The notes beneath the pieces are model-generated. The model was not told the origin of the DNA. It did not search any database and was given only the letters and a program-made list of their open reading frames with translations. The position numbers and the translations under genes are program-made. Positions 16,544 to 28,300 of a stretch of DNA of 64,000 bases are shown one piece after another. Source of the stretch: an uncultured Carboxylicivirga sp. (lineage in GTDB: Bacteria > Bacteroidota > Bacteroidia > Bacteroidales > Marinilabiliaceae); assembly GCF_963668385.1 (NCBI RefSeq), contig NZ_OY764327.1:3816501-3880500 (forward strand), written 5' to 3'. The first letter of the stretch is position 1. Each line of letters begins with the position of its first letter.

Positions 16544-19500
16544 TTAATTATCTGCGTCTATTAATTTTAGTGCCTTGCTAGGTGGATAACCGTATTGTTT
16601 TTTAAATAGTTTTGAAAAGTACTTAATGTCATTGTACCCCACTTTATATGCCACTTCTGATACTGAATAACCTTTTAATAGAAGCTGGTTAGCGATTTTA
16701 AGTTTTAACTGTCTGACAAATTCAACAGGGCTTAGGCCTGTTAGCCCTTTTACTTTGTTGTATAAAACGGTGCGACTAACGCAGCAATGCTGCGATAAGA
16801 CTTCAACACTTAAATCTGCAGAATAATTATTTTCTATATATTCCACTAATTTCTGTAAGAATTCTTCATCCTTAAAGTTTATTTTAAGTGTTTTAGGGTC
16901 AATGGTTTTGTTGTTTCTGAATTTAGAAATTAACAATTGTCGTTGCTGATTAAATGTATTTACAACAGCCTTAAGATATTTGATATTTAGAGGTTTGGTA
17001 ATGTATGCTTCTGCACCTGTTTCAATACCCGTTATTTGATCCTTAATATCAGTTTTTGCAGTCATCATAACAATGGGGATATGGCAGGTCGAAAAATCTT
17101 CTTTTAATAGTTGAGTCATTTCTAAGCCATCCATTTGAGGCATCATGATATCAGTAAGAATTACATCCGGATTTTCTTGTTTGGCTAATCGAAGACCTTC
17201 GTTTCCATTAGTAGCTAATAAACAATTGTACTGATCTTTTAAAGATGATTTTATATAATCTGCAATTTCGGTATTATCCTCAACAATTAAGATAGTAGGA
17301 CAAGTTTTTATATTTTTTGAATCAGAAGGTTGCGCATTTTCAATGATGTCGAATTGAAGGTTGTGATTGATTTGTGCGTTTGATTCTTCGGAATTTTTAC
17401 GTTGTATATGGGGTAAGTTTAATACAATTTCAGTATTGAGAGGAAGGTTCAGGCTAAACGAACTTCCCTGATTAACAACGGAAGAAAGTTCGATATCTCC
17501 ACCATGTAGTTTAGCTAATTCATACGCCAGAGATAATCCGATTCCAGTTCCCGACTGGTTAATGCCACTAAGAATGGTGTATCTCGAGAATATTTCAGAC
17601 ATATCTTTTTCATCAATTCCGGGGCCTTGATCAATTACGTTGATTTGGGCCATGTTTGTTTGAGTATTTATCGAAACAGATATTACCACTTTTTTACCTT
17701 CGGGGGTAAATTTAATGGCATTGGAAATTAAGTTGTAAATAATGGAATCCAGCTGATTTTTATCCGCTAAAATGTCGATAGGTGACTCATGGGGTTTGTA
17801 GGTGTAAAAAATACCTTTATGATTGGCTAAAGGAATAAAATTCTCGTATATACTTTGAGTAAAAGAATTTAATTCAACCGATTCAACTTTCAATGTCATT
17901 TTGTTGTTTTGAACTTTTCTAAAGTCGAGCAACTGATTGACTAACTGAAGCATTCGGTTTGCATTTTTTCTAATGATTTTTAGTTGTTTGCTAACGTTTT
18001 TATCTTCAATATCCGACTCAAGTAAATCATCAATCGGTCCTAATATCAGAGTTAGTGGCGTTCTGATTTCGTGTGAAATATTTGTAAAAAACTTCAGTTT
18101 AAGTGTGTTAACAGTTTTTTCAATATCCAGATCTTTTCGATACTTGTTAATGCGCTTTATTATATGAGTTATCAAATAGTACGTTGCAATGGCAATTAGT
18201 AAATACAATATCATTGCCATATTGGTTTGCCACCACGGAGGAGTTATAGTAATAGCCAGCTCCCGATTGGTTGCGTACCATTGTCCTTTGTTGTTAGTGC
18301 ATCTTACTTTAAAAATATAATCTCCAGGTTTTAGGTTGGTGTAGGTTGCTTTTGTTTGATGATTTACAACTACCCAATCGTTATCAAAACCATCAAGCAT
18401 ATAAGCATATTGTACTTTGTTAGGATCTCGAAAATCAAGTGCCGAATACTCGATACTAAAGCTTGATTGATGATGAAGTAATTTAATTTTATTGGTGTAC
18501 GAAATGTTTTTTGTAAGTGGAGATTTGGGGGCGCCAACTATTACATCCTTGTTAAAAAGTTGGAAGTTGGTTAATTCAATATTATTGTGTGCTGGTGATT
18601 GTTCTATTAATTTAGGTGTTATAACTTCTATTCCCTGAAATCCACCAAAAAACAACCTTCCATCATTCAGAGTAATGGAAGTACTTTCTGAAAAGTTATT
18701 GAATGACAATCCATTGTATTCGTTAAAAACCTCTATCGAATTTTCAATGGTGTTGTAGCGGCTTAAACCATTCTCTGAGCCAAACCAAATCATTCCTTCT
18801 TTGTCTTCTTCGATACTAAATACAACGTCGTTAGATAGTCCCTGACGTGTTGATATTGTATTAAAATGTAACGAATCAGAAAGCGGTAGTTGAATGTTGT
18901 TAACACCTCCACCAAAAGTTCCAAACCAAATCTTTTTTTGAGAGTCTTCTCTAATTATAACAATATCGTTATAACTAATACTTGTATTGATGTTGGGACT
19001 ATGATAAAGGGTTTTGAAGTTAATTTTGTTGTTTTTAATACTGTCGACAGGTAGTAAATTTAAACCAAACGACGTTGCTACCCATAGGTTTGAGTTGCTA
19101 TCGAACATTAAATACCTTACAAGATCGTTGGATAAATTAGAGTTGTTGGTGTTGTAATTGGTAAAAGTTAACTCTCTGTTATTATCTATGTTAACCTTTG
19201 ATATTCCATTTTCAAAGGTTCCTATCCATATATCGTTGTTACTACCTTTTGTTATACTGTATATTTTGTTGCTACATAATGATGTAGTATCGTTTTCGAT
19301 GTGTTTATATTGTTTGAATTTTAAGTTCTTATATTGAGTAGGTGATTTTGGTAAAGGTGTTGTACTAACCAATAAACCTTCTCCTTTGGATCCTAACCAT
19401 ATGTATTGATCCTTATCAATGTAGATACTATATATATTAATGTCTTCGGGATTTTCAATTTGGCCGGAAAATGATTTAAATGTGTGTATTTTCGAATAAT

Positions 19501-20935
19501 CTTTATCTAAAATATGTAACTCTCCACTTTTGGTTCCTGTCCAAATGCAACCATTGGCATCCTGCTTCAGTGCCCTTACCACATTGTCGTTAATTTGAAC
19601 TGGGTTTTCTACTGTTACAATGTGTTTAAAGGCCTGATTATTTCTAATAACTTTATCCATTCCACCTTTAAACTGTCCAGTACCCAACCACATTATGCCT
19701 GAGTTATCTTCAATAATGCTATGAACTATATTACTCGATAGTGAATTAGGGTCTTTTATATCATTGAAATAACCATTGAATTCATCTTTTTCGTAGTTAT
19801 AATGATGTAAACCACTTCCATGCAAGCCAATCCAGAGATTGTTATCTTTGTCTTCGTAGAAAACATGTCTTTCTAAATCGGTTATAGACTGGTATGTTTT
19901 TTCTGTAAGGTTATAAAAATGAGATTGTAAATTGTTTAAATCTAAACGGGTTAATCCAAGTTCTTTGGCGGTAATCCAGGCATTGTTATGTCTGTCGAAA
20001 TAAACATCTAGAATATCTTTACCATGAGTTTTAATATCGCGCCAAGTGTTAGTTTTAGAATTGTATGCAATTACACCTTTTTCTGGTAAAGTAATTAAGA
20101 CAATTCCTTGTTTAGATACAAATAGATGATTGATACTGTTGCTTGATAAGAGTTTTATGTTGGTTTTGTCGAGCAATTTATAAGTACCGGCTGTTTTATG
20201 GTATTCCAATATACCTTGATCGCTCCCAAACCAAAGCCTGTCATTTATTTCAATAGCTGATGAAAAAGAAAGATTGATAAATAAATGTTGAAAATGATAT
20301 GAATCAGCAGTGATGTCTTCGTTGGTTAACAGGTTTAAACCTTTTTCTGTTCCAATCCAAACAGATGAATCATTAGCTGTGTAAATAAAGTTGACTTTTT
20401 GGTTTGAAATGCTGTAACGTCCTTTGTCGGAAAAGTGCAGTTGATTGTAGGCATCTTTTTCTTTATCATAAAATAGTCGATAAATCCCTCCATTAGATGT
20501 TCCAACCCAAATGATATCATCATTCTGCTGACGGAAGCAGGTGGCATGATTATATTTACTATTAATGTGTGTTGAATACTCAGGAAGTGTTTTAAACTGT
20601 TCTGTTTTAGGATTTAGGTAATGATAGTAATTGTCATAGGTTTGAAGCCAAATAAACTTCTTTTTATCTTGCCATAACGACAAAATCCTATTGTTGGTTA
20701 ATAGCGGATTGTCTATGTTGTTTTTGTATACTTTAAACTGATAGCCATCATAACGATTTAGACCATTCATGGTTCCAATCCAAAGATACCCTTTACTATC
20801 ATTAAGTAAACTGGTTACGGTATTTTGCGATAATCCATCGGTTGAATTAAAATGTTCGAAACGAAAAATGTCTTGCGCAGAAAGTAGCGAACAGATACAA
20901 AGTAGTGATATGATAAATAATTGGGATTTTCTCAT
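16544..20935 (-). CDS. Hybrid two-component system sensor-regulator for pectin
   Basis: Encodes 1463 residues from ATG 20935, which starts the signal peptide MRKSQLFIISLLCICSLLSA. The order is typical of Bacteroidota HTCS proteins. Two seven-bladed periplasmic propellers contain many WIGT/WFGT repeats (about 25-790). A Y_Y_Y domain follows (~805-890), then one membrane helix (~904-925). The HisKA domain has its phospho-His in NISHEIRTPL (~955), and the ATPase has NLISNAIKF and GTGIGLSLA. The receiver has its Asp in VILTDIMMPQMDG (~1260). The AraC helix-turn-helix lies at ~1368-1458. It is expected to bind an oligosaccharide in the periplasm and activate the surrounding genes. Its position between CE12-CE8 and the divergent GH28 operon implies galacturonan oligomers as signal. 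Confidence 0.95.
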   Translation of the reverse strand: MRKSQLFIISLLCICSLLSAQDIFRFEHFNSTDGLSQNTVTSLLNDSKGYLWIGTMNGLNRYDGYQFKVYKNNIDNPLLTNNRILSLWQDKKKFIWLQTYDNYYHYLNPKTEQFKTLPEYSTHINSKYNHATCFRQQNDDIIWVGTSNGGIYRLFYDKEKDAYNQLHFSDKGRYSISNQKVNFIYTANDSSVWIGTEKGLNLLTNEDITADSYHFQHLFINLSFSSAIEINDRLWFGSDQGILEYHKTAGTYKLLDKTNIKLLSSNSINHLFVSKQGIVLITLPEKGVIAYNSKTNTWRDIKTHGKDILDVYFDRHNNAWITAKELGLTRLDLNNLQSHFYNLTEKTYQSITDLERHVFYEDKDNNLWIGLHGSGLHHYNYEKDEFNGYFNDIKDPNSLSSNIVHSIIEDNSGIMWLGTGQFKGGMDKVIRNNQAFKHIVTVENPVQINDNVVRALKQDANGCIWTGTKSGELHILDKDYSKIHTFKSFSGQIENPEDINIYSIYIDKDQYIWLGSKGEGLLVSTTPLPKSPTQYKNLKFKQYKHIENDTTSLCSNKIYSITKGSNNDIWIGTFENGISKVNIDNNRELTFTNYNTNNSNLSNDLVRYLMFDSNSNLWVATSFGLNLLPVDSIKNNKINFKTLYHSPNINTSISYNDIVIIREDSQKKIWFGTFGGGVNNIQLPLSDSLHFNTISTRQGLSNDVVFSIEEDKEGMIWFGSENGLSRYNTIENSIEVFNEYNGLSFNNFSESTSITLNDGRLFFGGFQGIEVITPKLIEQSPAHNNIELTNFQLFNKDVIVGAPKSPLTKNISYTNKIKLLHHQSSFSIEYSALDFRDPNKVQYAYMLDGFDNDWVVVNHQTKATYTNLKPGDYIFKVRCTNNKGQWYATNRELAITITPPWWQTNMAMILYLLIAIATYYLITHIIKRINKYRKDLDIEKTVNTLKLKFFTNISHEIRTPLTLILGPIDDLLESDIEDKNVSKQLKIIRKNANRMLQLVNQLLDFRKVQNNKMTLKVESVELNSFTQSIYENFIPLANHKGIFYTYKPHESPIDILADKNQLDSIIYNLISNAIKFTPEGKKVVISVSINTQTNMAQINVIDQGPGIDEKDMSEIFSRYTILSGINQSGTGIGLSLAYELAKLHGGDIELSSVVNQGSSFSLNLPLNTEIVLNLPHIQRKNSEESNAQINHNLQFDIIENAQPSDSKNIKTCPTILIVEDNTEIADYIKSSLKDQYNCLLATNGNEGLRLAKQENPDVILTDIMMPQMDGLEMTQLLKEDFSTCHIPIVMMTAKTDIKDQITGIETGAEAYITKPLNIKYLKAVVNTFNQQRQLLISKFRNNKTIDPKTLKINFKDEEFLQKLVEYIENNYSADLSVEVLSQHCCVSRTVLYNKVKGLTGLSPVEFVRQLKLKIANQLLLKGYSVSEVAYKVGYNDIKYFSKLFKKQYGYPPSKALKLIDADN

Positions 20936-21076
20936 ATGAACAATTATGTAAGGCAAATATAACAATTAATGTTGTATTTTTAACGTTTGTTTAGAATGAT
21001 TTGCGAATAGGGCGATATTTGTGTAATACTCATTGTAACAGTGTTGAAGGTGATGTTTGGTAGGTGTTTGGTGGTG

Positions 21077-21104
21077 ATTTGTCACCTCTAATTCGATAAA
21101 ATAC
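21077..21104 (+). promoter_or_regulatory. Bipartite operator motif between the HTCS gene and the GH28 operon
   Basis: ATTTGTCACCT, 10 nt, AAAATAC: an exact repeat of both blocks and of the spacing seen at 16302. Just upstream, at about 21047-21076, are three more GGTG/AGGTG elements in a G/T-rich run, complements of the CACC core. It is about 90 bp before GH28 and about 142 bp before the divergent HTCS gene, so it could serve either. Confidence 0.5.
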
Positions 21105-21194
21105 ACCCTACTTTGAGGCTTATTCATTAGGTATATTGCATGAGTAAAATTAACATCTGAAAACAATTAAATAAAATCAATACAACTTTGTTAT

Positions 21195-22766
21195 ATGTGG
21201 AAAAAATCAGTTAAAAATATTCTGCTTATCTGGTTCATGTTTGGTGTGGCACTGCCAATATATGGACAGACAGGTGTAATTGATATGAAACATGCAGGGG
21301 CGGATGCCACCGGGAAGGAAATATGTACAGAGTTAATTGCGAAAACAATTCTGATGTTGGAGGAAAAAGGTGGAGGTGAAATTTATTTTCCGGCTGGACA
21401 CTACTTAACAGGACCAATAGAGTTGAAAAGTAATATTACACTTAATGTTGCGGAAGGGGCGGTTTTGAAGTTTACCGACAATTTTGATGATTATCTTCCA
21501 ATGATTGATTCAAGATGGGAAGGTGTAAGAGTTAAAAACTTCAAATCTAATATATATGCTCATGATGCACATAATATAACTTTAAAGGGAAGAGGCTTAA
21601 TAGATGGTAATGGTGGTAAATGGTGGGAATTATGGTGGCGCATAAGTAAAGGAGAAAAAACAAATACCAAATGGGAAAAAATATTTGATGAAGAAAATGA
21701 CAGTTTGTTGCAGAATAATAATTACATCAAAAAAATGGGGCGATTTCTTCGGCCGCCCCTTTTTATGCCTTATGGTTGCAATAACGTAAGGGTTGAGGGC
21801 TTAACTTTTCAAAATCCACCTTTTTGGACGTTAATGCCCGTTTTTTCAGAAAACGTTACTATTGATGGTATTACTATCCTTAATCCACATAATTCGCCAA
21901 ATACTGATGGAATAGATCCATCATCATGTCGAAATGTACACATTAATAATTGTCATATAAGTGTAGGCGACGATTGTATTGTAATAAAGTCAGGTCGTGA
22001 TGAAGATGGACGAAACGCTGACTATCCAACCGAGAATATAGTTATAAGCAATTGCACCATGTTAAACGGCCATGGAGGTGTTGTAATTGGAAGTGAAATG
22101 TCAGGTTCAGTGAGAAGAGTAAGTATTTCAAATTGTGTTTTTCAAGGAACAGATCGAGGAATTCGTATTAAAACCATGCGTGGTCGTGGAGGTGTGGTTG
22201 AAGATGTACGAGTTTCAAATATAGTTATGTACGATATTATAAAAGAAGGCGTAATGCTTAATATGCATTATCACGAAACTCCAGAAGAACCTGTTTCGGA
22301 ACGCACACCTGCCATTAAAGATATTTTTATTTCAAATATCAGAATTAATAAAGCGCGTCAGGCCGTGGCTATTTTAGGATTAACCGAGAGGGATGTAACC
22401 AATGTAACATTTAATGATGTATTTGCTACTACACAAAAAGGCGTTTATGGAGATAAAGCTAGTAATATCCAGTTTGTGAATGTACAACTAGAAGCCAGTA
22501 AAAGTGAACCTTTCCACTTTAAAAATGCATCAAATATTCAGTTTCGGAATGTTAGTATCCTAAATCCAAAGGTTTCACTGGATGGGTTTGTGTTTGAAAA
22601 GTGTTCAAATATTCTAATTAAAGACTGTTTTCAATCGGAAGAAATCGATAATTATATAAAAGCCATCGATTCAGATCCGGTCTATATATTAAATAATGTA
22701 TTGCCGGGGATAAAAAATGTTGTAAATAATTCAAAATCCACAATAATTAATCAGCATAACTACTAA
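21195..22766 (+). CDS. Polygalacturonase-type glycoside hydrolase, GH28
   Basis: Encodes 523 residues with a signal peptide ending at IYGQ. The parallel beta-helix carries all GH28 active-site blocks: SPNTDGIDPSSC (catalytic Asp, ~235), VGDDCIVIKSG (two Asp, ~258), GHGGVVIGSE (His, ~292) and RGIRIKT (Arg/Lys, ~321). Such bacterial GH28 proteins are often exo-acting and release galacturonate or digalacturonate from homogalacturonan ends; exo action is inferred from the insertion around 150-185 (KWWELWWRISKGEKTN...), which may close one end of the cleft. It is the first gene of a plus-strand operon. Its stop overlaps the start of GH105 (TAATG). Confidence 0.92.
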   Translation: MWKKSVKNILLIWFMFGVALPIYGQTGVIDMKHAGADATGKEICTELIAKTILMLEEKGGGEIYFPAGHYLTGPIELKSNITLNVAEGAVLKFTDNFDDYLPMIDSRWEGVRVKNFKSNIYAHDAHNITLKGRGLIDGNGGKWWELWWRISKGEKTNTKWEKIFDEENDSLLQNNNYIKKMGRFLRPPLFMPYGCNNVRVEGLTFQNPPFWTLMPVFSENVTIDGITILNPHNSPNTDGIDPSSCRNVHINNCHISVGDDCIVIKSGRDEDGRNADYPTENIVISNCTMLNGHGGVVIGSEMSGSVRRVSISNCVFQGTDRGIRIKTMRGRGGVVEDVRVSNIVMYDIIKEGVMLNMHYHETPEEPVSERTPAIKDIFISNIRINKARQAVAILGLTERDVTNVTFNDVFATTQKGVYGDKASNIQFVNVQLEASKSEPFHFKNASNIQFRNVSILNPKVSLDGFVFEKCSNILIKDCFQSEEIDNYIKAIDSDPVYILNNVLPGIKNVVNNSKSTIINQHNY

Positions 22767-23980
22767 TGACAAGAATCAAATCCAATAAAATGAAGTTGAA
22801 TATCGCATTAATACTAGGCATTGTGTTTCTAGCTTCTTGCGGATCATCGAAGGCAAAGGAAGAGAAAAGCTCCTCTGAAAAAAGTAAGAAATGGTCGATA
22901 AAGATGGCAGATGCTGTAATGCACGATTACGATAGTTTGGTCTATTATTTAAATCCTTCGAAAGTGAAGTGGGAGTATGATTTTGCCTTTTTAGGACAGG
23001 CAATTGATCGCTTGGGGGATGAAGATCCTAAGTATTCAAAGTATATGTCGGACTACATAAACTATTTTGTTCAGGAAGATGGGAGCGTTAAAACGTATAA
23101 GCAATCCATTTATAACATTGATCGTGTTAATCCTGGTAAGAATGTAATAACTCTATACAAAAGAACAGGAGAAGATAAGTACAAAAAGGTTATAGATCAG
23201 TTAGTGGAACAAATGACTAATCAACCTAAAACTAAAACAGGTGGATTTTGGCATAAAAAAGTGTATCCCTATCAAATGTGGTTAGATGGTATCTACATGG
23301 CATCTCCTTTCTTAGCTCAATATGCTAAAGAGTTTAATCAGCCACAATGGTTTGATGTGGTAACTTACCAGATAAAATTGATATATAAGAAAGCAAAAGA
23401 TGAAAAAACTGGTCTCATGTATCATGCCTGGGATGAAAGTAAAGAGCAACGTTGGGCAGATCCTGAAACTGGATTGTCTCCAAACTTCTGGAGTCGTGCA
23501 ATGGGTTGGTATACAATGGCTATTGTGGATGTTTTAGATTATTTACCTGCCAATCATACAGATCGCGATAGTTTAATTCAGATATTAAATACGACATGTG
23601 CCAATCTGATGAAGGTTCGAGATACGAGTACTTCTCTATGGTATCAGGTTTTGGATCAGGGAAACAGAGAAGGTAACTATTTAGAAGGATCTGGGTCCGC
23701 AATGTTTGCTTATGTTTTTGCTAAGGGAGCAAACAAAGGTTATTTGGATAAAAAATACTATCAGTATGCCCAAGAAACATTTGACGGAATAATTCAATAT
23801 CTGATAACTGAATATCCGGATGGTAGAATTGAAATGAAAGACATTTGCGGTGGATGTGGATTAGGAGGTAATCCGTATCGCGATGGTTCATTTGAATATT
23901 ATATAACTGAAAAAAAGGTTGTTAACGATACTAAAGGAGTGGCTCCTTTTATTCTTACAGCATTAGAGTTAGATCGATAG
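22766..23980 (+). CDS. Unsaturated galacturonyl hydrolase, GH105 lipoprotein
   Basis: Encodes 404 residues. The N-terminus MKLNIALILGIVFLASCGSS is a lipoprotein signal; a start at ATG 22790 is also possible, but the TAATG overlap favours 22766. The (alpha/alpha)6-barrel shows family blocks GGFWHKKVYPYQMWLDGIYM, with the catalytic Asp in WLDG, then SRAMGWYTMAIVDVLDYLP and GSGSAMFAYVFAKG. Reaction: hydrolysis of the terminal 4,5-unsaturated galacturonate left by pectate lyases, giving free unsaturated galacturonate for the KdgF/KduI route. It sits between GH28 and PL1. The lipid anchor suggests a periplasmic membrane location. Confidence 0.9.
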   Translation: MTRIKSNKMKLNIALILGIVFLASCGSSKAKEEKSSSEKSKKWSIKMADAVMHDYDSLVYYLNPSKVKWEYDFAFLGQAIDRLGDEDPKYSKYMSDYINYFVQEDGSVKTYKQSIYNIDRVNPGKNVITLYKRTGEDKYKKVIDQLVEQMTNQPKTKTGGFWHKKVYPYQMWLDGIYMASPFLAQYAKEFNQPQWFDVVTYQIKLIYKKAKDEKTGLMYHAWDESKEQRWADPETGLSPNFWSRAMGWYTMAIVDVLDYLPANHTDRDSLIQILNTTCANLMKVRDTSTSLWYQVLDQGNREGNYLEGSGSAMFAYVFAKGANKGYLDKKYYQYAQETFDGIIQYLITEYPDGRIEMKDICGGCGLGGNPYRDGSFEYYITEKKVVNDTKGVAPFILTALELDR

Positions 23981-23992
23981 TAATATTTGTTT

Positions 23993-25333
23993 ATGAAAAA
24001 TATATTCATCATCTCATCTTTGTTTTTAGTTGCCATATGTGCTGTTTCTTTTAGCAGTAAAAAAGAGCAACGTGCCTTGGCTTTTCCAGGAGCCGAAGGA
24101 GCGGGTAAATATACTACCGGCGGACGAGGAGGATTTGTATACACAGTTACCAATTTAAATGATGAAGGTCCGGGAAGTTTACGTAAGGGTATTCGTAAAC
24201 ATGGGACTAGAACAATAGTATTTGCAGTTAGTGGTTATATAGATTTAAAATCGCAACTGGTAATAAATAATGGAGATATTACCATTGCTGGTCAAACGGC
24301 TCCAGGTAAAGGCATCTGCCTTCGTGGACAAGGTTTACGGATAAATGCAGATAATGTGGTTCTACGATATATAAGAGTGCGTCCAGGTGATGTGGAACAT
24401 ACCGAATTGGATGCTTTAACTGGAATCGGGCATAAAGATATCATAGTCGATCATTGTAGTTTTAGCTGGGCTACTGATGAGGTATGTTCATTATATGATA
24501 ATGAGAACCTGACCCTTCAGTGGTGTTTGATCAGCGAAAGTCTTAATAATAGTTATCATCATAAAGGAGCCCATGGATATGGAGGTATATGGGGTGGAAT
24601 GAAGGCAACTTTTCATCACAACTTATTAGCTCATCATAAAAGCCGGAATCCTCGTTTGCAAGGAAGTAGACGACATAAACAACCAGATAAAGAAAAGGTT
24701 GAGATTATTAATAATGTAGTATATAACTGGAAATCAAAATGTATATATGCAGGTGAAGAGGGAAATTACAGTATAATTGCTAATTACTTTAAACCCGGAC
24801 CAGCAACTGGAGATAAGAGTAGTAAACAAATACTCGAACCTTATGCCCCTTATGCTAATTTTAATTTCTATAAAAATTGTATCGATCAAGATATGGCACT
24901 CACAAAAGATAACCTGGCAGGAATTAAAATGCCAGTTGATTCTGTTCAAAAATATTTTATATCCAAACGTTTATATAATTCGGGAATAAAAATAGAAAAG
25001 GCTGAAAAGTCATATGAAAATGTATTGGCCAATGTTGGCGCCAACCTTTATCGCGACACAATAGATCAGCAAATTATCGATGATGTTAGGAATGGAACTG
25101 CCAGAGGTGAGATGGATGGTATTATAAACTCTCAGGATGAAGTTGGAGGATGGCCGGTTATTGAAACTGTTTCAAGTGCAACTGATACAGATGGTGATGG
25201 TATGCCCGATGAGTGGGAGATACAGAATGGATTGAATCCTAAAGATTCGCAAGATGGACCTTATTATTTTTTAAATAAAAATTATACAAATCTAGAAGTT
25301 TATTTATGTAGCTTAATTAAAACAAATTTATGA
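23993..25333 (+). CDS. Pectate lyase, PL1
   Basis: Encodes 446 residues from ATG 23993; the open frame extends two codons up to a TTG. After a short signal, the enzyme begins at AFPGAEGAGKYTTGGRGG, the usual PL1 start in Bacteroidota. Conserved parts include IVDHCSFSWATDEVCSLYD (calcium and substrate Asp residues), YGGIWGGMKATFHHNLLAHH and SRNPRLQG (catalytic Arg). A C-terminal Asp-rich segment, TDTDGDGMPDEWE, is EF-hand-like. Reaction: beta-elimination of polygalacturonate to unsaturated oligomers. Its stop overlaps the SusC start (ATGA). It is a paralogue of the PL1 at 32102. Confidence 0.93.
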   Translation: MKNIFIISSLFLVAICAVSFSSKKEQRALAFPGAEGAGKYTTGGRGGFVYTVTNLNDEGPGSLRKGIRKHGTRTIVFAVSGYIDLKSQLVINNGDITIAGQTAPGKGICLRGQGLRINADNVVLRYIRVRPGDVEHTELDALTGIGHKDIIVDHCSFSWATDEVCSLYDNENLTLQWCLISESLNNSYHHKGAHGYGGIWGGMKATFHHNLLAHHKSRNPRLQGSRRHKQPDKEKVEIINNVVYNWKSKCIYAGEEGNYSIIANYFKPGPATGDKSSKQILEPYAPYANFNFYKNCIDQDMALTKDNLAGIKMPVDSVQKYFISKRLYNSGIKIEKAEKSYENVLANVGANLYRDTIDQQIIDDVRNGTARGEMDGIINSQDEVGGWPVIETVSSATDTDGDGMPDEWEIQNGLNPKDSQDGPYYFLNKNYTNLEVYLCSLIKTNL

Positions 25334-28300
25334 AAAATAGTAAAAATCAACCACCAAAAGTTTTGCTTTTAGCAATACTGGGACTTTTTTTCTTTGCTAG
25401 TTCCGGATGGGCACAGCAAGTAAAAGGAAAAATAACAGATTCGAAAAATGGAGTATTACCGGGTGTAACCGTAATGGTAAAAGGTTCAACTGATATTGGA
25501 ACCATTACAGATATGGAAGGTAAATATGTTTTAAATGTCCCTGATGCGCAAAATGCCATTTTACAGGTAACGTTTATAGGGATGGAGAATCAGGAAATTC
25601 CAGTTCAGGGAAGAGCAGTAATTGATATCGTAATGCAGGATGAGTTTACTCAACTGGATGAGGTTGTAGCCATCGGTTACGGTACTGTTAAAAAAAGAGA
25701 CATTACTGGTGCAGTTGCCTCTGTAGGCGGTGATGACTTAAAACAGATTCCAGTAGCATCTGCTGCAGAAGCAATGACTGGGCGTATGGCTGGAGTACAG
25801 GTGACTTCAACTGAAGGATCTCCGGATGCAGAACTTACAATTAGAGTTAGAGGTGGAGGATCTATCTCTCAAGATAATAGTCCTCTTATAATTGTGGATG
25901 GATTTCCAGTGAATAGCTTAAATGATATTTCACCTGCTGATATTGAAAATATTGATGTATTGAAAGATGCATCTTCTACAGCAATATATGGATCTAGAGG
26001 AGCCAATGGTGTAATTATTGTAACAACTAAAAGTGGTGAAGCAGGTAAACTACAGGTTAATTATAATGCTTTTACTGGTGTTAAAAAATTAGCTAAACAA
26101 TTGGATGTTTTAGATGCTTATGATTATGCTAGTTGGCAGTATGAAAAGTCTCTTTTGATGGGGAAAACTGAGTACTATGTTGATCATTTTGGAAATTATG
26201 AAGACATTGACCTGTATAAAGGAGTGCAGGAAAATAATTGGCAGGAACAAATTTATGGTCGAACAGGAAATGTCTTTAGTCATGATTTAAGTATTAGAGG
26301 TGGGTCAGACAAAATAAAATATAACTTCTCTTATTCAAGCTTTAAGAATAAGGCAATTATGATTGGATCAGACTATAAAAGAAATAACCTTTCTTTTAAA
26401 TTAAACAGTAATCCTAATGATAAAATTGATCTGTCATTTTCCTTCAGATTCTCTGATACTGATGTAAATGGAGGAGGTGCTAATGAAGTTAATGAGAAAA
26501 GCTCTGCTGATTCTAGGTTAAAACATGCAGTTACATACTCGCCAATTCCTTTGCAGGGTGTAACCACAGATGATACTGATCCTGAAATCGCAAGTGAAGT
26601 AATTGATCCGATTGTTTCTACATGGGATAATGATCGATATAAAAACAATAGAAATTACAATATGTCAGGTAGTTTTGCCTGGGAAATTATAGACAATTTA
26701 AAATTCAGGAATAGCATAGGTTTGGATGATTATACCAAAACAAGCAATCGTTTTTATGGATTAACAACATATTATGTAAGAAATGATACTGATTATCCTA
26801 ACCAACCAGCTGCTGATTTTGAAAAAGATGAAAGTACAAGGTTTAGAAATGCCGCTACGCTGGATTATGATTTTGAGAAATTTTTGAACGCTGATCATTC
26901 TTTAAAATTGTTATTAGGTAATGAACTTGTGATTACCGAAAGTCAATCTAATGATGTTTCAATGAAGGGGTATCCAACTTACTTTTCATCAGATGAAGCT
27001 TTTAAGCAAACTACTCTTGGAAAGCCATTTGAAGTTAATCAGTTTTATAATCAGGATGATAAGTTACTTTCATTCTTTGGACGATTGAATTATGATTATA
27101 AAAGTAAATATATTTTAACTGCTACATTCCGAGCTGATGGATCTAGTAAATTTGCTAAAGGTAATCAATGGGGATACTTTCCTTCAGGTGCATTCGCTTG
27201 GCGTCTTTCAGAAGAACCATTTATGGATTGGGCTTCAACGGTATTAGATGATTTGAAAATTAGAACCAGTTACGGTACCGCAGGTAATAATAATATCCCT
27301 GCAGGGCAAACTGAGATGTTATACGGAGCAAACGTGACCAGTAAAATCAACAACGAGTCTTTTATTGTTAAAACATCAAATATGGTTAATCCTGATTTAG
27401 TTTGGGAGACAACTGTAACACGGAATGTTGGTCTTGACTTCTCGATGTTTAATAGTAAGTTAAATGGTTCTGTTGAAGCGTATTTGAATACAACTACAGA
27501 TTTATTAATGAGATTTCCTGTTTCTGGTGTTGGTTATAATTATCAATACAGAAATATGGGGGAGACTCAAAATTCTGGGGTCGAATTATCTATAAATTGG
27601 AGTGCATTAAATACTCCTGATTATGGATTGAGTTTTGGCTTTAATATCGGAATGAATAAAAACAAGATCAATTCGTTGGGTATTATGGATAATTATGAAA
27701 CAGATTCAGGTTTCGGATCTACATTTGTCGGGAATGATTTTGCAGTTTGGGTAGATGGTAGTGTTGGAGAAATGTATGGTTATCGTCATGCTGGAATGTA
27801 TACATTAGATGATTTTTCAGGTTATGATGAATCTGGAAATGAATGGATATTAAAGGAAGGTGTAGTTAAACCAGGACCATTAGGAGAAGCCAGACCTGGT
27901 TTAATGAAGTTGAAAGATTTAGATGATGATGGTGTAATTACGGGTGCAGACCGTGAGATAATTGGTGATGCAAATCCTCTTGCGACAGGAGGTTTTACAA
28001 TGAACGGATATGTTAAAGGGTTTGATATCTCTGCTGTTTTCAACTTTACAGTAGGTAATGATATTTATAATGCTAACAAAATAGAATATACAACATCGCC
28101 AGATAGATATCCTTATAGAAACTTAACTTCAGATATGGCCATGGGGAAAAGATGGACAAATGTAGACCCTGTATCTGGTGAATTGGTAACTGATGTGACT
28201 ACTCTAGCATCATTAAACGAAGGAACAACAATGTGGTCTCCTTATATGAATCAGTTGATTTTTAGTGATTGGGCTGTGGAAGATGGATCTTTCTTGAGAC

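Noticed and set aside
23987-23992. TTG start for the first PL1
   Set aside because: ATG 23993 is two codons downstream and begins a normal signal peptide.
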